Shown one piece after another: positions 7,007 through 15,805 of a stretch of DNA of 64,000 nucleotides (positions are counted from its first letter, which is position 1; each line of letters begins with the position of its first letter). Under the pieces are notes generated by a model, which did no database searches, had not been told where the DNA came from, and was given only the letters and a program-made list of their open reading frames with translations. This DNA is from an uncultured Lachnospiraceae bacterium (lineage in GTDB: Bacteria > Bacillota > Clostridia > Lachnospirales > Lachnospiraceae). A program made the position numbers and the translations under genes. The stretch is taken from contig CANRMA010000003.1 of NCBI GenBank assembly GCA_947631625.1, positions 124,001 through 188,000 on the forward strand, written 5' to 3'.

Positions 7007-8404
7007 ATGCTTACATATGACTTGACAAACAGGGGCAGAAGCTCCTTATATGAATACCTGTATCAGAAAATACGCGACGATATCATACTAGGCAATATCG
7101 AACCCGAAGAAAAGCTTCCCTCCAAGCGCTCTCTTGCCGACCACCTGAAAATCAGCATCAAAACTGTCGAAAACGCATACGCTCAGCTTTTCGCGGAAGG
7201 CTATATAACTTCCATAGAGAAAAGGGGATATTATGTAAACCACATTGCGCAGACCAATGTAATTTCCTCACCTCTTTCTTCTTTCAGTTCAGAACGCCGC
7301 AAAGAAAAACCTCTTGCCGACTTTACCGCCAACAGCGCCTGCTACGATATGTTTCCGTTTTCTCTCTGGGCGAAAGTAATGCGCGAGACTTTGAGCGACT
7401 ATGACAACACCCTGTTAAATTCCCTTCCTTTTTACGGAATAGACAGACTAAGGGAAGAAATCGCAAAATATCTGTACCGTTTTAAAGGAATGGATGTATC
7501 TCCGGAACACATTGTAATAGGCGCCGGAACCGAATACCTTTACAGTTGTATAGTACAGCTTCTTGGCGGAAAGGCTGTATACGGTGTGGAAAATCCGGGT
7601 TATCACAATATTGTCAGGATTTACGAAGGGCACCGAATGCCCTGGGAATACATAGATATAGATGAATGCGGCCTTGATGTGAAATGTCTGCGCAATAAGC
7701 CGGATGTGAGCGTCATTCACGTTTCGCCCGCGCATCATTATCCCGCAGGTCTTGTCATGCCTATGGAGCGAAGACGGGAACTTCTTGACTGGGCCGCCGA
7801 AGAAACCGAACGTTATATTATTGAAGACGACTTTGACTGCGAACTGCGCTGCAGCGCCACTCCCCTTCCGGCTATGAAGACGCTTGACCGCAGCAACCGC
7901 GTCATCTACATCAATACTTTTTCCAAAACTATGATACCTTCTCTGCGGGTAAGCTATATGATCCTTCCCGAGAAACTGATGGAGCGCTATATTTCCACCA
8001 TGGATTTTTATTCCTGTACCGTATCGGGATTTGAACAGCATGCTCTTGCGTCGTTTCTTGAACGAGGATATTTTGAAAGGCATATCCGCCGCATGACCCT
8101 CTATTACGAAAAACAGCGTCAAAAAGTGCTTGCAATGTTTAAAAGATCTAATTTAAGCAAAATATCCGGCATATATGAATATGCTGCGGGAACTTATTTT
8201 TTTCTTAAAGTAAATACTTCCTTAAGCGATGTCGAGATTAAATGGAATGCCAGAGAACGGGGAATACTTTTAAACTGCCTGTCCGAATATTATTATGTAA
8301 ACCAACAGGAGCATAACTCCACTCTTATAATCAATTATTCCAATATCGGAGATAAAGAACTGGAAACGGCTATCGCAAAGTTGGAAGAAATATTTTCGGT
8401 CTGA
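7007..8404 (+). CDS. MocR/PdxR-type GntR regulator with an aminotransferase-like domain
   Basis: A 465-residue fusion. Residues 10-75 form a GntR winged helix (YLYQKIRDDIILGNIEPEEK, then PSKRSLADHL and the recognition helix KTVENAYAQLFAEGY). Residues 110-465 form a fold-type I aminotransferase domain with the PLP-lysine region NTFSKTMIPSLRVSY and the Asp/Tyr-containing EDDFDCELR. MocR proteins bind DNA and sense PLP or an amino compound through the degenerate enzyme domain. It is divergent from the SDR/NTF2-fold pair, and an inverted repeat overlaps its promoter, so that pair is its most likely target. The ligand cannot be read from sequence. Confidence 0.88.
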   Translation: MLTYDLTNRGRSSLYEYLYQKIRDDIILGNIEPEEKLPSKRSLADHLKISIKTVENAYAQLFAEGYITSIEKRGYYVNHIAQTNVISSPLSSFSSERRKEKPLADFTANSACYDMFPFSLWAKVMRETLSDYDNTLLNSLPFYGIDRLREEIAKYLYRFKGMDVSPEHIVIGAGTEYLYSCIVQLLGGKAVYGVENPGYHNIVRIYEGHRMPWEYIDIDECGLDVKCLRNKPDVSVIHVSPAHHYPAGLVMPMERRRELLDWAAEETERYIIEDDFDCELRCSATPLPAMKTLDRSNRVIYINTFSKTMIPSLRVSYMILPEKLMERYISTMDFYSCTVSGFEQHALASFLERGYFERHIRRMTLYYEKQRQKVLAMFKRSNLSKISGIYEYAAGTYFFLKVNTSLSDVEIKWNARERGILLNCLSEYYYVNQQEHNSTLIINYSNIGDKELETAIAKLEEIFSV

Positions 8405-8411
8405 ACAGAAA

Positions 8412-8617
8412 CAGGCATTTGCGAAACGCTATCTAAGGATTCCGGATTTAGCTAAAATATACAAAAAGGTAAACGGCAAAGGAACAAAAAGGACCCTCGT
8501 ACAAATCTCAGGCAAACCGTACTTAAAAAAATACATTTATTTGAATAAATCATCTTGTATATAAGCAAGAATTTTTGTATAATTTTACTATAATGCAGTT
8601 GTGTTTTGCCGATTATA
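8412..8617 (+). repeat. Palindromic dispersed repeat, diverged copy overlapping the pta promoter (copy 3)
   Basis: The left arm starts GGCATTTGCGAAACGC and continues TTCCGGATTTAGCTAAAATA, close to copy 2. The right arm, read on the opposite strand, starts ATAATCGGCAAAAC and includes TAGTAAAATTATACAAA. The 100-base middle does not match the other copies. The right arm contains the -10 box of the predicted pta promoter. Confidence 0.7.
8555..8583 (+). promoter_or_regulatory. Sigma-A type promoter of pta-ackA
   Basis: TTGTAT (8555-8560), a 17-base spacer and TATAAT (8578-8583). The start codon follows 70 bases later. The -10 region falls within the right arm of the dispersed repeat. Confidence 0.65.
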
Positions 8618-8653
8618 TGAGCAAACAGACTGAAAATGAAAGGAGAATGGGGT

Positions 8654-9655
8654 ATGTCTTATATTGACCTAATGAAAGAAAAAGCAAAAAGCGACAAGAA
8701 AAAAATCGTATTGCCGGAAACAACCGACAAAAGAACATTGATCGCGGCATCTCATATCATAGCGGAAGGAATTGCCGACATAATTATGATCGGAGATGAA
8801 GAAAAAATACTTGACGGCGCAAGCTGGTTGGAAGTAGACCTTGACGGAGTTACGATCGTAAACCCTAAGACAACGGATTTACTTGACGGATATGTTGATC
8901 TGCTTTATGAAACAAGAAAGAACAAAGGCATGACCCCGGAGGCAGCAAGAGAAATTCTTTTAAATGATGCGCTTACATTCGGCGTTATTATGGTTAAAGC
9001 GAATGATGCTGACGGCATGGTTGCAGGCGCCGCGCATGCTACCGCCGATACGCTTCGTCCCGCGCTTCAGATTTTAAAGACCGCGCCCGGCGTTAAACTG
9101 GTCTCAGGTTTCTTTATTATGGACGTTCCTGACTGCGAATACGGCGAAGGCGGTACTTTTCTTTTTGCAGACTGCGGTCTGAATCAGGATCCCACAGCGG
9201 AAGAACTTGCGGCGATCGCAGACTCCTCTGCCAAAAGTTTCAAGAGCCTTGTAGGCGCCAAGCCTATCATAGCAATGCTTTCACATTCAACGAAAGGCAG
9301 CGCTAAGCACCCGTTGGTTGACAAAGTTGTGGAAGCTACGAGAATTGCCAAAGAGCAGTACCCGCATCTTTGCCTCGACGGTGAACTTCAGGCCGACGCC
9401 GCTTTGGTACCGTCCGTAGCCAAAACCAAATCTCCCGGAAGCGATGTTGCAGGTAAGGCCAATGTTCTTATATTCCCTAACCTTGACTGCGGCAACATTG
9501 GCTATAAGCTTGTTCAGAGACTTGCAAAAGCCGAAGCATACGGTCCTATCCTTCAGGGAATAGCAAAACCGGTCAACGATTTATCCCGCGGCTGTTCATG
9601 GGAAGATATTGTCGGCGTAGTTGCGCTGACTGCAGTACAGGCACAATTATCATAG
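8654..9655 (+). CDS. pta: Phosphate acetyltransferase
   Basis: A 333-residue cytosolic enzyme that converts acetyl-CoA and phosphate to acetyl phosphate and CoA. It is the short single-domain form, with the PTA_PTB signatures KKIVLPETTDKRTLIAA, AHATADTLRPALQI, LSHSTKGSAKHP, DGELQADAAL and NVLIFPNLDCGNIGYKL. I place the start at 8654, where AAAGGAGA lies at normal distance; an ATG at 8636 overlaps that ribosome site. The acetate kinase gene follows after 13 bases, giving the standard pta-ackA acetate branch that yields ATP from pyruvate-derived acetyl-CoA, consistent with a fermentative anaerobe. Confidence 0.97.
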   Translation: MSYIDLMKEKAKSDKKKIVLPETTDKRTLIAASHIIAEGIADIIMIGDEEKILDGASWLEVDLDGVTIVNPKTTDLLDGYVDLLYETRKNKGMTPEAAREILLNDALTFGVIMVKANDADGMVAGAAHATADTLRPALQILKTAPGVKLVSGFFIMDVPDCEYGEGGTFLFADCGLNQDPTAEELAAIADSSAKSFKSLVGAKPIIAMLSHSTKGSAKHPLVDKVVEATRIAKEQYPHLCLDGELQADAALVPSVAKTKSPGSDVAGKANVLIFPNLDCGNIGYKLVQRLAKAEAYGPILQGIAKPVNDLSRGCSWEDIVGVVALTAVQAQLS

Positions 9656-9668
9656 GAGGATTCACCAA

Positions 9669-10865
9669 ATGAATATATTAGTCATCAACTGCGGAAGCTC
9701 ATCTCTTAAATTTCAGCTTATAGACGCAGATACAGAGAAATTAATCGCAAAAGGCTTATGTGAAAGAATCGGTATTGAAGGAAGCCAGCTCGTTTACCAG
9801 CCTACGGGCAAAGACAAGATCACAACAGTAACGCCTATGGAAGATCACACAACAGCTGTTAAACTGGTGCTCAACTCACTGACTGATCCGGTCAACGGCG
9901 TTGTTAAGGATTTATCCGAAATCGCGGCGGTAGGGCATCGTATTGTACATGGCGGCGAAAAGTTTGCCAAGTCTACCCTTATCAATGACGAAGTGGTAAA
10001 AGCCATAACCGACTGTAACGAACTTGCTCCTTTACATAATCCCGCCAATCTGATCGGCATCGCAGCCTGCAAGGAGCTTATGCCAAATACTCCTATGGCT
10101 GCCGTATTTGATACCGCTTTCCATCAGACCATGCCAAAGGAAGCTTATTTATACGGTATTCCTTATGAATATTATGAAAAATATAAAGTAAGAAGATACG
10201 GTTTCCACGGAACCAGCCACTCCTATGTTTCTCATAGATGCGCTGAATTATTGGGCAGGAAATACGAAGATTTAAAAATCATAGTATGCCACCTTGGAAA
10301 CGGCGCTAGCGTATCGGCTGTTAAAAACGGCAAATGCATCGACACTTCAATGGGTCTTACTCCTTTGGAGGGACTTATCATGGGCACACGTTCCGGCGAT
10401 ATAGATCCTGCCATCATGGAATTCATAGCCCACAAAGAGGGCAAATCCATTGACGATATAATGACTATCCTCAACAAAAAATCCGGCGTGCTTGGACTTT
10501 CATCCAACCTTTCATCAGATTTCCGCGACCTTCAGGAAGCTTATGAAAACGGTAAAGAAGAAGGGATCCGCACAATTGAGACTTTCGCATACCGCGTAAC
10601 CAAATATATCGGCGCATATACGGCTGCCATGAACGGCGTGGACGCGATCTGCTTTACCGCAGGTCTTGGAGAAAACAGTGCATTTGTAAGAGAAATGATC
10701 TGCAGCCGCTTAGGTTATCTGGGAATCACTCTGGATAAAGAACAGAACGCTAAGCGTGGCGAGGAACTGGTTATTTCAACTCCCGACTCCGCCACTAAAG
10801 TGCTTGTTATTCCTACCAATGAGGAGCTTGCCATTGCAAGAGAGACTAAAGCGCTTTTAAAATAA
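9669..10865 (+). CDS. ackA: Acetate kinase
   Basis: A 398-residue member of the acetokinase family that transfers phosphate from acetyl phosphate to ADP. Signatures in order: NCGSSSLKFQL at the N-terminus (phosphate-binding strand), GHRIVHGGEKF, YGFHGTSHSYVSHR, HLGNGASVSAV, GLTPLEGLIMGTRSGDIDP, and CFTAGLGENSAFVR near the end. It starts at an ATG behind AGGAGG, 13 bases after pta, and is followed by a strong terminator. It is full length, with no missing catalytic segments. Confidence 0.98.
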   Translation: MNILVINCGSSSLKFQLIDADTEKLIAKGLCERIGIEGSQLVYQPTGKDKITTVTPMEDHTTAVKLVLNSLTDPVNGVVKDLSEIAAVGHRIVHGGEKFAKSTLINDEVVKAITDCNELAPLHNPANLIGIAACKELMPNTPMAAVFDTAFHQTMPKEAYLYGIPYEYYEKYKVRRYGFHGTSHSYVSHRCAELLGRKYEDLKIIVCHLGNGASVSAVKNGKCIDTSMGLTPLEGLIMGTRSGDIDPAIMEFIAHKEGKSIDDIMTILNKKSGVLGLSSNLSSDFRDLQEAYENGKEEGIRTIETFAYRVTKYIGAYTAAMNGVDAICFTAGLGENSAFVREMICSRLGYLGITLDKEQNAKRGEELVISTPDSATKVLVIPTNEELAIARETKALLK

Positions 10866-10938
10866 GCTTCTGACGGCAATACATTCGGTAATTCGATCAA
10901 AACATATAACCGATATGTCCATGTCCGATAAAAAAATC

Positions 10939-11000
10939 AACTCCGGTTTCTTATATTATAATATTATAAATTATTATAAATACAGAAACCGGAGTTTTTA
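10939..11000. terminator. Bidirectional terminator between ackA and the GH105 gene
   Basis: AACTCCGGTTTCT (10939-10951) pairs perfectly with AGAAACCGGAGTT (10984-10996) and is followed by TTTTATTTATTT. An A-run precedes the stem, so it can act for both convergent transcripts. Confidence 0.9.
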
Positions 11001-11050
11001 TTTATTTGAGTTAATCATCCTGCAATTGTCGAACTAAATTTCAAATCAGA

Positions 11051-12187
11051 CTAAACTTCAATCTTCTCAAGTCTTAACATCTCGGTATATGCTAACAGGA
11101 AAGGACCCACTCCCTTAGCGTCGTCGTTCACTATAGGTTCGGACATATAATATTCATATGTGCCGGCCCGCATCTCTTTACCGCCAAGTCCTGCTACAAG
11201 ACATATTCCTCCAAGATGAAGGTTGCCTTCCTCATCCGTGGAAAGATATCTGTCGCAGATTCCGCGAAATGCTTTTTTACCATATTCACGGTAGCTTTCG
11301 GGCAATATGCCGTGGCGCACGCCTTTAAGCAGCGCATAGGCCATAATGGAACTGCCGCTTGTCTCGAGATAATTTCCGTCCATACCGCCGAAATTCACTA
11401 CCTGATACCACATTCCGCTTTCATCCTGATATCTTAGCATGGAGTCCATCAGATCTACAAATACTTGTTTTAATTTTTCGTACGGCACCCCACATGAGGA
11501 ATCCATCTTATCCAACGTATCCAGTAATGCCATTGAATACCAGCCAAGCGCGCGCAGCCAGAAATTCTGACTAAGCCCTGTCACTTTATCACACCAGAAC
11601 ATCTCTCTTGAAGAATCATATGCATGATAGTAGAGACCGGTCTTGGGATCTCGCATATGTTTTACTACCTGCTCGAACTGGTTGAATATATCTTCATAAT
11701 TCTTCTTATCATTGAATCGCGTTTCATACTCCATATAAAACGGTTGGCACATATAAAGCCCATCCAGCCATACCTGATTGGGATAAATATTTTTATGCCA
11801 GAAACTTCCGTCTTTGGTTCTGGGCATCTGTTCAATCTGACTGTAGATCAGATCAATGGCTTTGCGGTACTTCTCTTTTCCTGTCAGATCATAGAGTTCA
11901 AATAAGGTTTTTCCTGCATTGACGTTGTCAATATTCAGCTCGGACACGTCGTAACCGTCTATTGTACCGTCGTCTCTTACCTTATGATCGATAAAAGTAT
12001 CCGCAAAATCAAAATATTTCTTATCCTTGGTAATTGAATACATCTCCAGAATTGCCTTTATCATACAGCCGTCAACATAGTTCCAGTTAGCCTTTTTCCC
12101 CTGAAGAATTTTCTCAATATTCCAAACAGGTCTGTCCGGCGTACTCTTCTCCATCAATTCGTCGATATATTTTTCAATCCTATCCAT
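11051..12187 (-). CDS. Unsaturated rhamnogalacturonyl hydrolase, GH105
   Basis: A 378-residue (alpha/alpha)6-barrel enzyme that removes the unsaturated galacturonyl residue from the non-reducing end of pectin-derived oligosaccharides, giving 5-dehydro-4-deoxyglucuronate. The YteR/RhiN pattern is clear: NWNYVDGCMIKAI, NIDNVNAGKTLFELY (Asp87), and QVWLDGLYMCQPF with the general acid Asp142. There is no signal peptide, so it acts on imported oligomers. It has a good AGGAG site and is the last gene of the minus-strand pectin unit, separated from the isomerase gene by a tandem repeat. Its product feeds the KduI/DhuI step encoded at 21.7-23.4 kb. Confidence 0.92.
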   Translation of the reverse strand: MDRIEKYIDELMEKSTPDRPVWNIEKILQGKKANWNYVDGCMIKAILEMYSITKDKKYFDFADTFIDHKVRDDGTIDGYDVSELNIDNVNAGKTLFELYDLTGKEKYRKAIDLIYSQIEQMPRTKDGSFWHKNIYPNQVWLDGLYMCQPFYMEYETRFNDKKNYEDIFNQFEQVVKHMRDPKTGLYYHAYDSSREMFWCDKVTGLSQNFWLRALGWYSMALLDTLDKMDSSCGVPYEKLKQVFVDLMDSMLRYQDESGMWYQVVNFGGMDGNYLETSGSSIMAYALLKGVRHGILPESYREYGKKAFRGICDRYLSTDEEGNLHLGGICLVAGLGGKEMRAGTYEYYMSEPIVNDDAKGVGPFLLAYTEMLRLEKIEV

Positions 12188-12272
12188 AAATTTCTCCTCT
12201 TATTTTATTTTTGACCTGGGCGATTGCAAAATTATCATTCATCGCATAAAATTTATTCAGAGTTAGGCAATT

Positions 12273-12344
12273 CAATTATTTAAAGTTAGTCAATTATTTA
12301 AAGTTAGTCAATTATTCAAATTTATGCAATTATTCAGAGTGATG
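12273..12344. repeat. Four tandem copies of an 18-bp AT-rich unit
   Basis: The unit CAATTATTTAAAGTTAGT is exact at 12273-12290 and 12291-12308; diverged copies follow at 12309-12326 and 12327-12344. It lies in the 185-base gap between the isomerase gene and the GH105 gene of the same unit. Confidence 0.85.
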
Positions 12345-12372
12345 CAGTCACCTACAGATTTGACCAATATAG

Positions 12373-13215
12373 TCAGATTTCACATTCATCCCAAAGTTTC
12401 TGAATATATTCTCTGGAAGCTACGGCGTTTTCCGGTACTGTATTTTCCAGTGTAACGTGTATGTACGGCTTTCTTGCTTTGATAAAACGTATGATATCGC
12501 TGTAATCCATTTCACCCGTACCTGCAGCGACCGAGGTTAAACTGTCGCCTTCAACCTTAAAATCCTTAATATGTACCATCGCAATATCTTGACCAAGCAA
12601 GTCAATAGCGTTTCTGATAATACTTTCTCTATCCTTGTAATTACTGATATCCAACAGATTGACCGGATCGAAAATAATCTGGAGGTTAGGAGAATTTATC
12701 TCATCCAATACTCTCCTTGCGCGCTCCGGATTGCACACGATATGCTTAAATACCGGTTCTATTGCAAAGATAACTCCCATTTTTTCAGCATACTCCACTA
12801 CCGGCCTTACATTCTTAATGAAGATTTCCAGAGCTTCTTCCGAATGGTTGCGTTCCTCGTACTTATAGCCTTCATTGACCGCTCCGGTCTCTGTACCTAC
12901 CACGCCGCAGCCCAAAAGTGAGGCAAATCGAATATGCGCAAGATAGCGCGCCTGATTCTTTTTCAGGCTCTCTTCATTAGGAGTGGCAAGGTTTAAATAA
13001 TTCCCAAGCACCGCAATATCGATATGATTCTCATAAAAAAGCCTTTTCAGATAACAGGCAAAGCCCGGCGTAAGAGCTTCATCCGCCACTGAATACTCTG
13101 AGATCACCTTGGATAATGCAAGATGCCCGCATTTAAACCCCTGTTCTCTTGCTATTTTAAGCCGCTCCTCAAGCGGAGCCTTCTTAATATCGTGTAACCT
13201 TATTCCTAACTGCAC
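12373..13215 (-). CDS. Xylose-isomerase-like TIM-barrel sugar phosphate isomerase/epimerase
   Basis: A 280-residue AP-endonuclease-2/xylose-isomerase-like barrel. Metal-binding acidic and His residues are visible along the barrel: GTETGAVNEGY, AIEPVFKHIV, IIFDPVNLLDISNY, MVHIKDFKVEGD, GTGEMDYSDI and HVTLENT. Such enzymes isomerise or epimerise free or phosphorylated sugars, and the exact substrate is not readable. It starts with GTG behind GGAGGGG, 26 bases after the GH28 gene, so the two are coupled. Its place between two pectin hydrolases suggests a role on a uronate or another sugar released from pectin, which is inference. Confidence 0.78.
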   Translation of the reverse strand: MQLGIRLHDIKKAPLEERLKIAREQGFKCGHLALSKVISEYSVADEALTPGFACYLKRLFYENHIDIAVLGNYLNLATPNEESLKKNQARYLAHIRFASLLGCGVVGTETGAVNEGYKYEERNHSEEALEIFIKNVRPVVEYAEKMGVIFAIEPVFKHIVCNPERARRVLDEINSPNLQIIFDPVNLLDISNYKDRESIIRNAIDLLGQDIAMVHIKDFKVEGDSLTSVAAGTGEMDYSDIIRFIKARKPYIHVTLENTVPENAVASREYIQKLWDECEI

Positions 13216-13241
13216 TATACCCCTCCGTTCCTATCTTAAAA

Positions 13242-14801
13242 CTATTTCTGTTCCAACTTATCTACTCCGTCAACCTCCACGTCGTCACCGACATTGCCGA
13301 CAATATTCACATTATCCAGAATAAGCTTCTTTACATTAGTTGCATGTATTCCCTTCTTAGAGCATGCATCCACACCGTTTGCCATTATCGGAACGCCTGA
13401 TGTTGCGGCCTCTGCAAAGGAAATCGAACAGTTCTTCATCTTTATCTCTTCAATCTTCTGCTCTGGCAGACCGTCAAAATACGCCGCTGCAACATGACAG
13501 TTTACGGCATGTATGTTTTCAAAAAGGAACCGGCCCATTTCAGGAGTCGCATCATCTACAGGATATGCCTCTCTTGACTGCACATATTCCGTTCTTCCGT
13601 CAGGATCACAGAAATAAAACGCATTTGCGGTAAAGGGAGTCATTACATTATCCATTTCTATATCTTTGAACGAAATCTTATCAAGCACAGAATCTTTTCC
13701 GCGGCCACGTCTGGTCTTAATCCTAAGTCCTCTATCGGTATGTGAAAATCTGCACTTTTCAACAACCATATTGCGAACGCCTGCGCCGATCTCGCTTCCG
13801 ACAGTTACCGCGCCATGACCTTTTTCCATGAGGCAGTGGCTCACATGTATGTCCTCTGACGGAATCTTATACTTTTTACCCATATATATCTTACCTGATT
13901 TAACCGCGATGCAGTCGTCCCCCAGTGAAAACAGCACGCCGAGGATTTCCACATTTTTACAGGATTCCGGATCGAGTCCGTCAGTGTTGGGCGATTTCTG
14001 GGGATTCTGAACCTTAAGTCCTGTAAATATAAGTTCATTGCTGAAATACGGATGCAGCGTCCATGCCGGACTGTTACAGAAAGTAAGTCCCTGAACCCGG
14101 ATTTTCTCACAATGATTCAAAAACAGCATTCTGGGTCTGAACGCTCCAACCATAACTTTTTCATTATGCCACCAATTCTCATGGGTAGCGCAGCCGTTAA
14201 TTATGCCTTCCCCGTAAAGTTTAACGTCCGACACCCCGATACCGGTAATTATCCCTGCAAACATAGGAAGCGGATTACCCTCCCATGTCCCCAGATTATA
14301 TTCATCCTTCTCGTCATAACTCTCTATCAGTCCCGGAAACTTTGCGAAACGGTTCCTGTCAGTTTCCGCCAAAAGCTCCGCGCCTTTTGCAATTTCAATA
14401 TTTATACCGCTCTTTAAAAATATACTGGTAATCTTATATTTCCCTTTTGGAATAAGCACGCGGCTTTTAGCCGGACATGCCATAATGGCAGCCTGTATGA
14501 AACCTGTATCATCTGTTATCCCGTCTCCGGCTGCGCCAAGTTCTTTTACGTTAATGGTAACAAATTCTTCATCTGTATGAAATTTAATACTGCCCTGATC
14601 GTTGCCGTGCATATCATGTACTTCAACCACATATTCAGTATCCGGTTTCAGATCATAGAGGCTTGTAATGACCGTATTGGTCAACATACGCTCCTTACCA
14701 TTCAGATACAATCGATATTCTTCCAACGTCTCATAGGTTCCGCCGTCATCCAACTCAAGTGTAACGCTGCGCGCAGTCTTCATAATCAATCGAATATCCA
14801 T
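13242..14801 (-). CDS. GH28 polygalacturonase-type glycoside hydrolase, cytoplasmic
   Basis: About 519 residues. Residues 1-80 look like a fibronectin III-type domain (LKPDTEYVVEVHD), and residues 80-519 form the right-handed beta-helix of GH28. The catalytic signatures are all present: NTDG at 272-275, GDD at 294-296, GHG with His329, and RIK at 360-362. The N-terminal domain and the absence of a signal peptide resemble intracellular exo-acting digalacturonide hydrolases rather than secreted endo-enzymes. The ATG at 14801 follows GGGGGA; a TTG eight codons upstream is less likely. It releases galacturonate for the UxaC-UxaB-UxaA route. A terminator separates it from kduD upstream, so it may also have its own promoter. 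Confidence 0.92.
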   Translation of the reverse strand: MDIRLIMKTARSVTLELDDGGTYETLEEYRLYLNGKERMLTNTVITSLYDLKPDTEYVVEVHDMHGNDQGSIKFHTDEEFVTINVKELGAAGDGITDDTGFIQAAIMACPAKSRVLIPKGKYKITSIFLKSGINIEIAKGAELLAETDRNRFAKFPGLIESYDEKDEYNLGTWEGNPLPMFAGIITGIGVSDVKLYGEGIINGCATHENWWHNEKVMVGAFRPRMLFLNHCEKIRVQGLTFCNSPAWTLHPYFSNELIFTGLKVQNPQKSPNTDGLDPESCKNVEILGVLFSLGDDCIAVKSGKIYMGKKYKIPSEDIHVSHCLMEKGHGAVTVGSEIGAGVRNMVVEKCRFSHTDRGLRIKTRRGRGKDSVLDKISFKDIEMDNVMTPFTANAFYFCDPDGRTEYVQSREAYPVDDATPEMGRFLFENIHAVNCHVAAAYFDGLPEQKIEEIKMKNCSISFAEAATSGVPIMANGVDACSKKGIHATNVKKLILDNVNIVGNVGDDVEVDGVDKLEQK

Positions 14802-14861
14802 ACTTAGTCCCCCGTCTTTATACAACCTGCGATGTTTCAGCCTATGCAGGCGTCATAAGAT

Positions 14862-14896
14862 AAAAAGGTGACAGCGAATCTTGGCTGCCACCTTTG
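14862..14896 (-). terminator. Terminator or attenuator between kduD and the GH28 gene
   Basis: On the minus strand a stem pairing AAAGGTGGCAGC with GCTGTCACCTTT is followed by TTTTTATC. It lies 16 bases beyond the kduD stop and may reduce read-through into the hydrolase genes. Confidence 0.75.
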
Positions 14897-14911
14897 AAAT
14901 TCACTCTGATC

Positions 14912-15715
14912 TTAGCCGGGCTGCTTGCCGATATAAGCAAGTATACCGCCGTCTACATAAACAACATGACCGTTTACAAAGTCTGAAGCATCCGATGCAA
15001 GGAATACTGCCGGTCCCTGAAGATCCTCAGGATTTCCCCATCTTGCCGCAGGAGTCTTTGCAACAATAAACTGATCGAACGGATGTCTGGAACCGTCAGG
15101 CTGAATCTCACGCAGAGGAGCCGTCTGAGGCGTAGCTATATAACCGGGTCCGATACCGTTACACTGAATATTGAACTCACCATACTCAGAGGCAATGTTT
15201 CTTGTAAGCATCTTAAGACCGCCTTTTGCAGCCGCATAAGCCGATACGGTCTCACGTCCGAGTTCACTCATCATAGAGCAGATGTTTATAATCTTACCAT
15301 GACCTTTTTTGATCATGGAAGGGATAACCGCCTTAGATACGATAAACGGCGCATTAAGGTCTACATCAATTACCTGTCTGAATTCAGCAGCCGTCATATC
15401 GCACATAGGAATACGTTTAATGATTCCCGCATTGTTTACAAGGATATCGATAACACCTACTTCTTTCTCTACCTTTGCAACAAACTCATTTACGGCTTCT
15501 TCATTGGTAACGTCGCAGACATAACCGTGCGCTTCAATACCTTTTTCCTTATAAGCCGCAAGTCCTTTATCAACAAGTTCCTGCTTGATATCATTGAAAA
15601 CGATAGTCGCTCCTGCGTCGGCATAAGCCGTTGCAATAGCAAAACCGATTCCATAAGACGCGCCTGTTACGAGAGCTACCTTACCCTCTAATGAAAATTT
15701 GTTTAAAATTGACAT
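14912..15715 (-). CDS. kduD: KduD/DhuD-type SDR, 2-dehydro-3-deoxy-D-gluconate 5-dehydrogenase (gluconate 5-dehydrogenase clade)
   Basis: A 267-residue short-chain dehydrogenase: TGASYGIGFAIA cofactor loop, NNAG, Ser in NICSMMSELGRETVS, YAAAKGG catalytic Tyr/Lys, and the ending VVYVDGGILAYIGKQPG. It closely resembles, from memory, streptococcal proteins annotated gluconate 5-dehydrogenase, whose counterparts in glycosaminoglycan loci (DhuD) reduce 3-deoxy-2,5-hexodiulosonate to KDG. Neighbouring kduI and a DhuI-like gene supply exactly that substrate, so I favour the KDG role over gluconate oxidation. It starts at an ATG after AAGGAGG and lies 90 bases downstream of uxaA. Confidence 0.85.
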   Translation of the reverse strand: MSILNKFSLEGKVALVTGASYGIGFAIATAYADAGATIVFNDIKQELVDKGLAAYKEKGIEAHGYVCDVTNEEAVNEFVAKVEKEVGVIDILVNNAGIIKRIPMCDMTAAEFRQVIDVDLNAPFIVSKAVIPSMIKKGHGKIINICSMMSELGRETVSAYAAAKGGLKMLTRNIASEYGEFNIQCNGIGPGYIATPQTAPLREIQPDGSRHPFDQFIVAKTPAARWGNPEDLQGPAVFLASDASDFVNGHVVYVDGGILAYIGKQPG

Positions 15716-15805
15716 TTTACTATCCTCCTTAAAAATATAGTTAAAATTAACTTATCTGCAAATCCGTATTCTATTAATATAAATACATTGATAAGCTTTT
15801 GCTTA

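Noticed and set aside
12220-12262. Possible further repeat arm (GGCGATTGCAAAATTATC) downstream of the isomerase gene
   Set aside because: Only the outer tip resembles the family and the inner arm is absent; it merges with the 18-bp tandem array.
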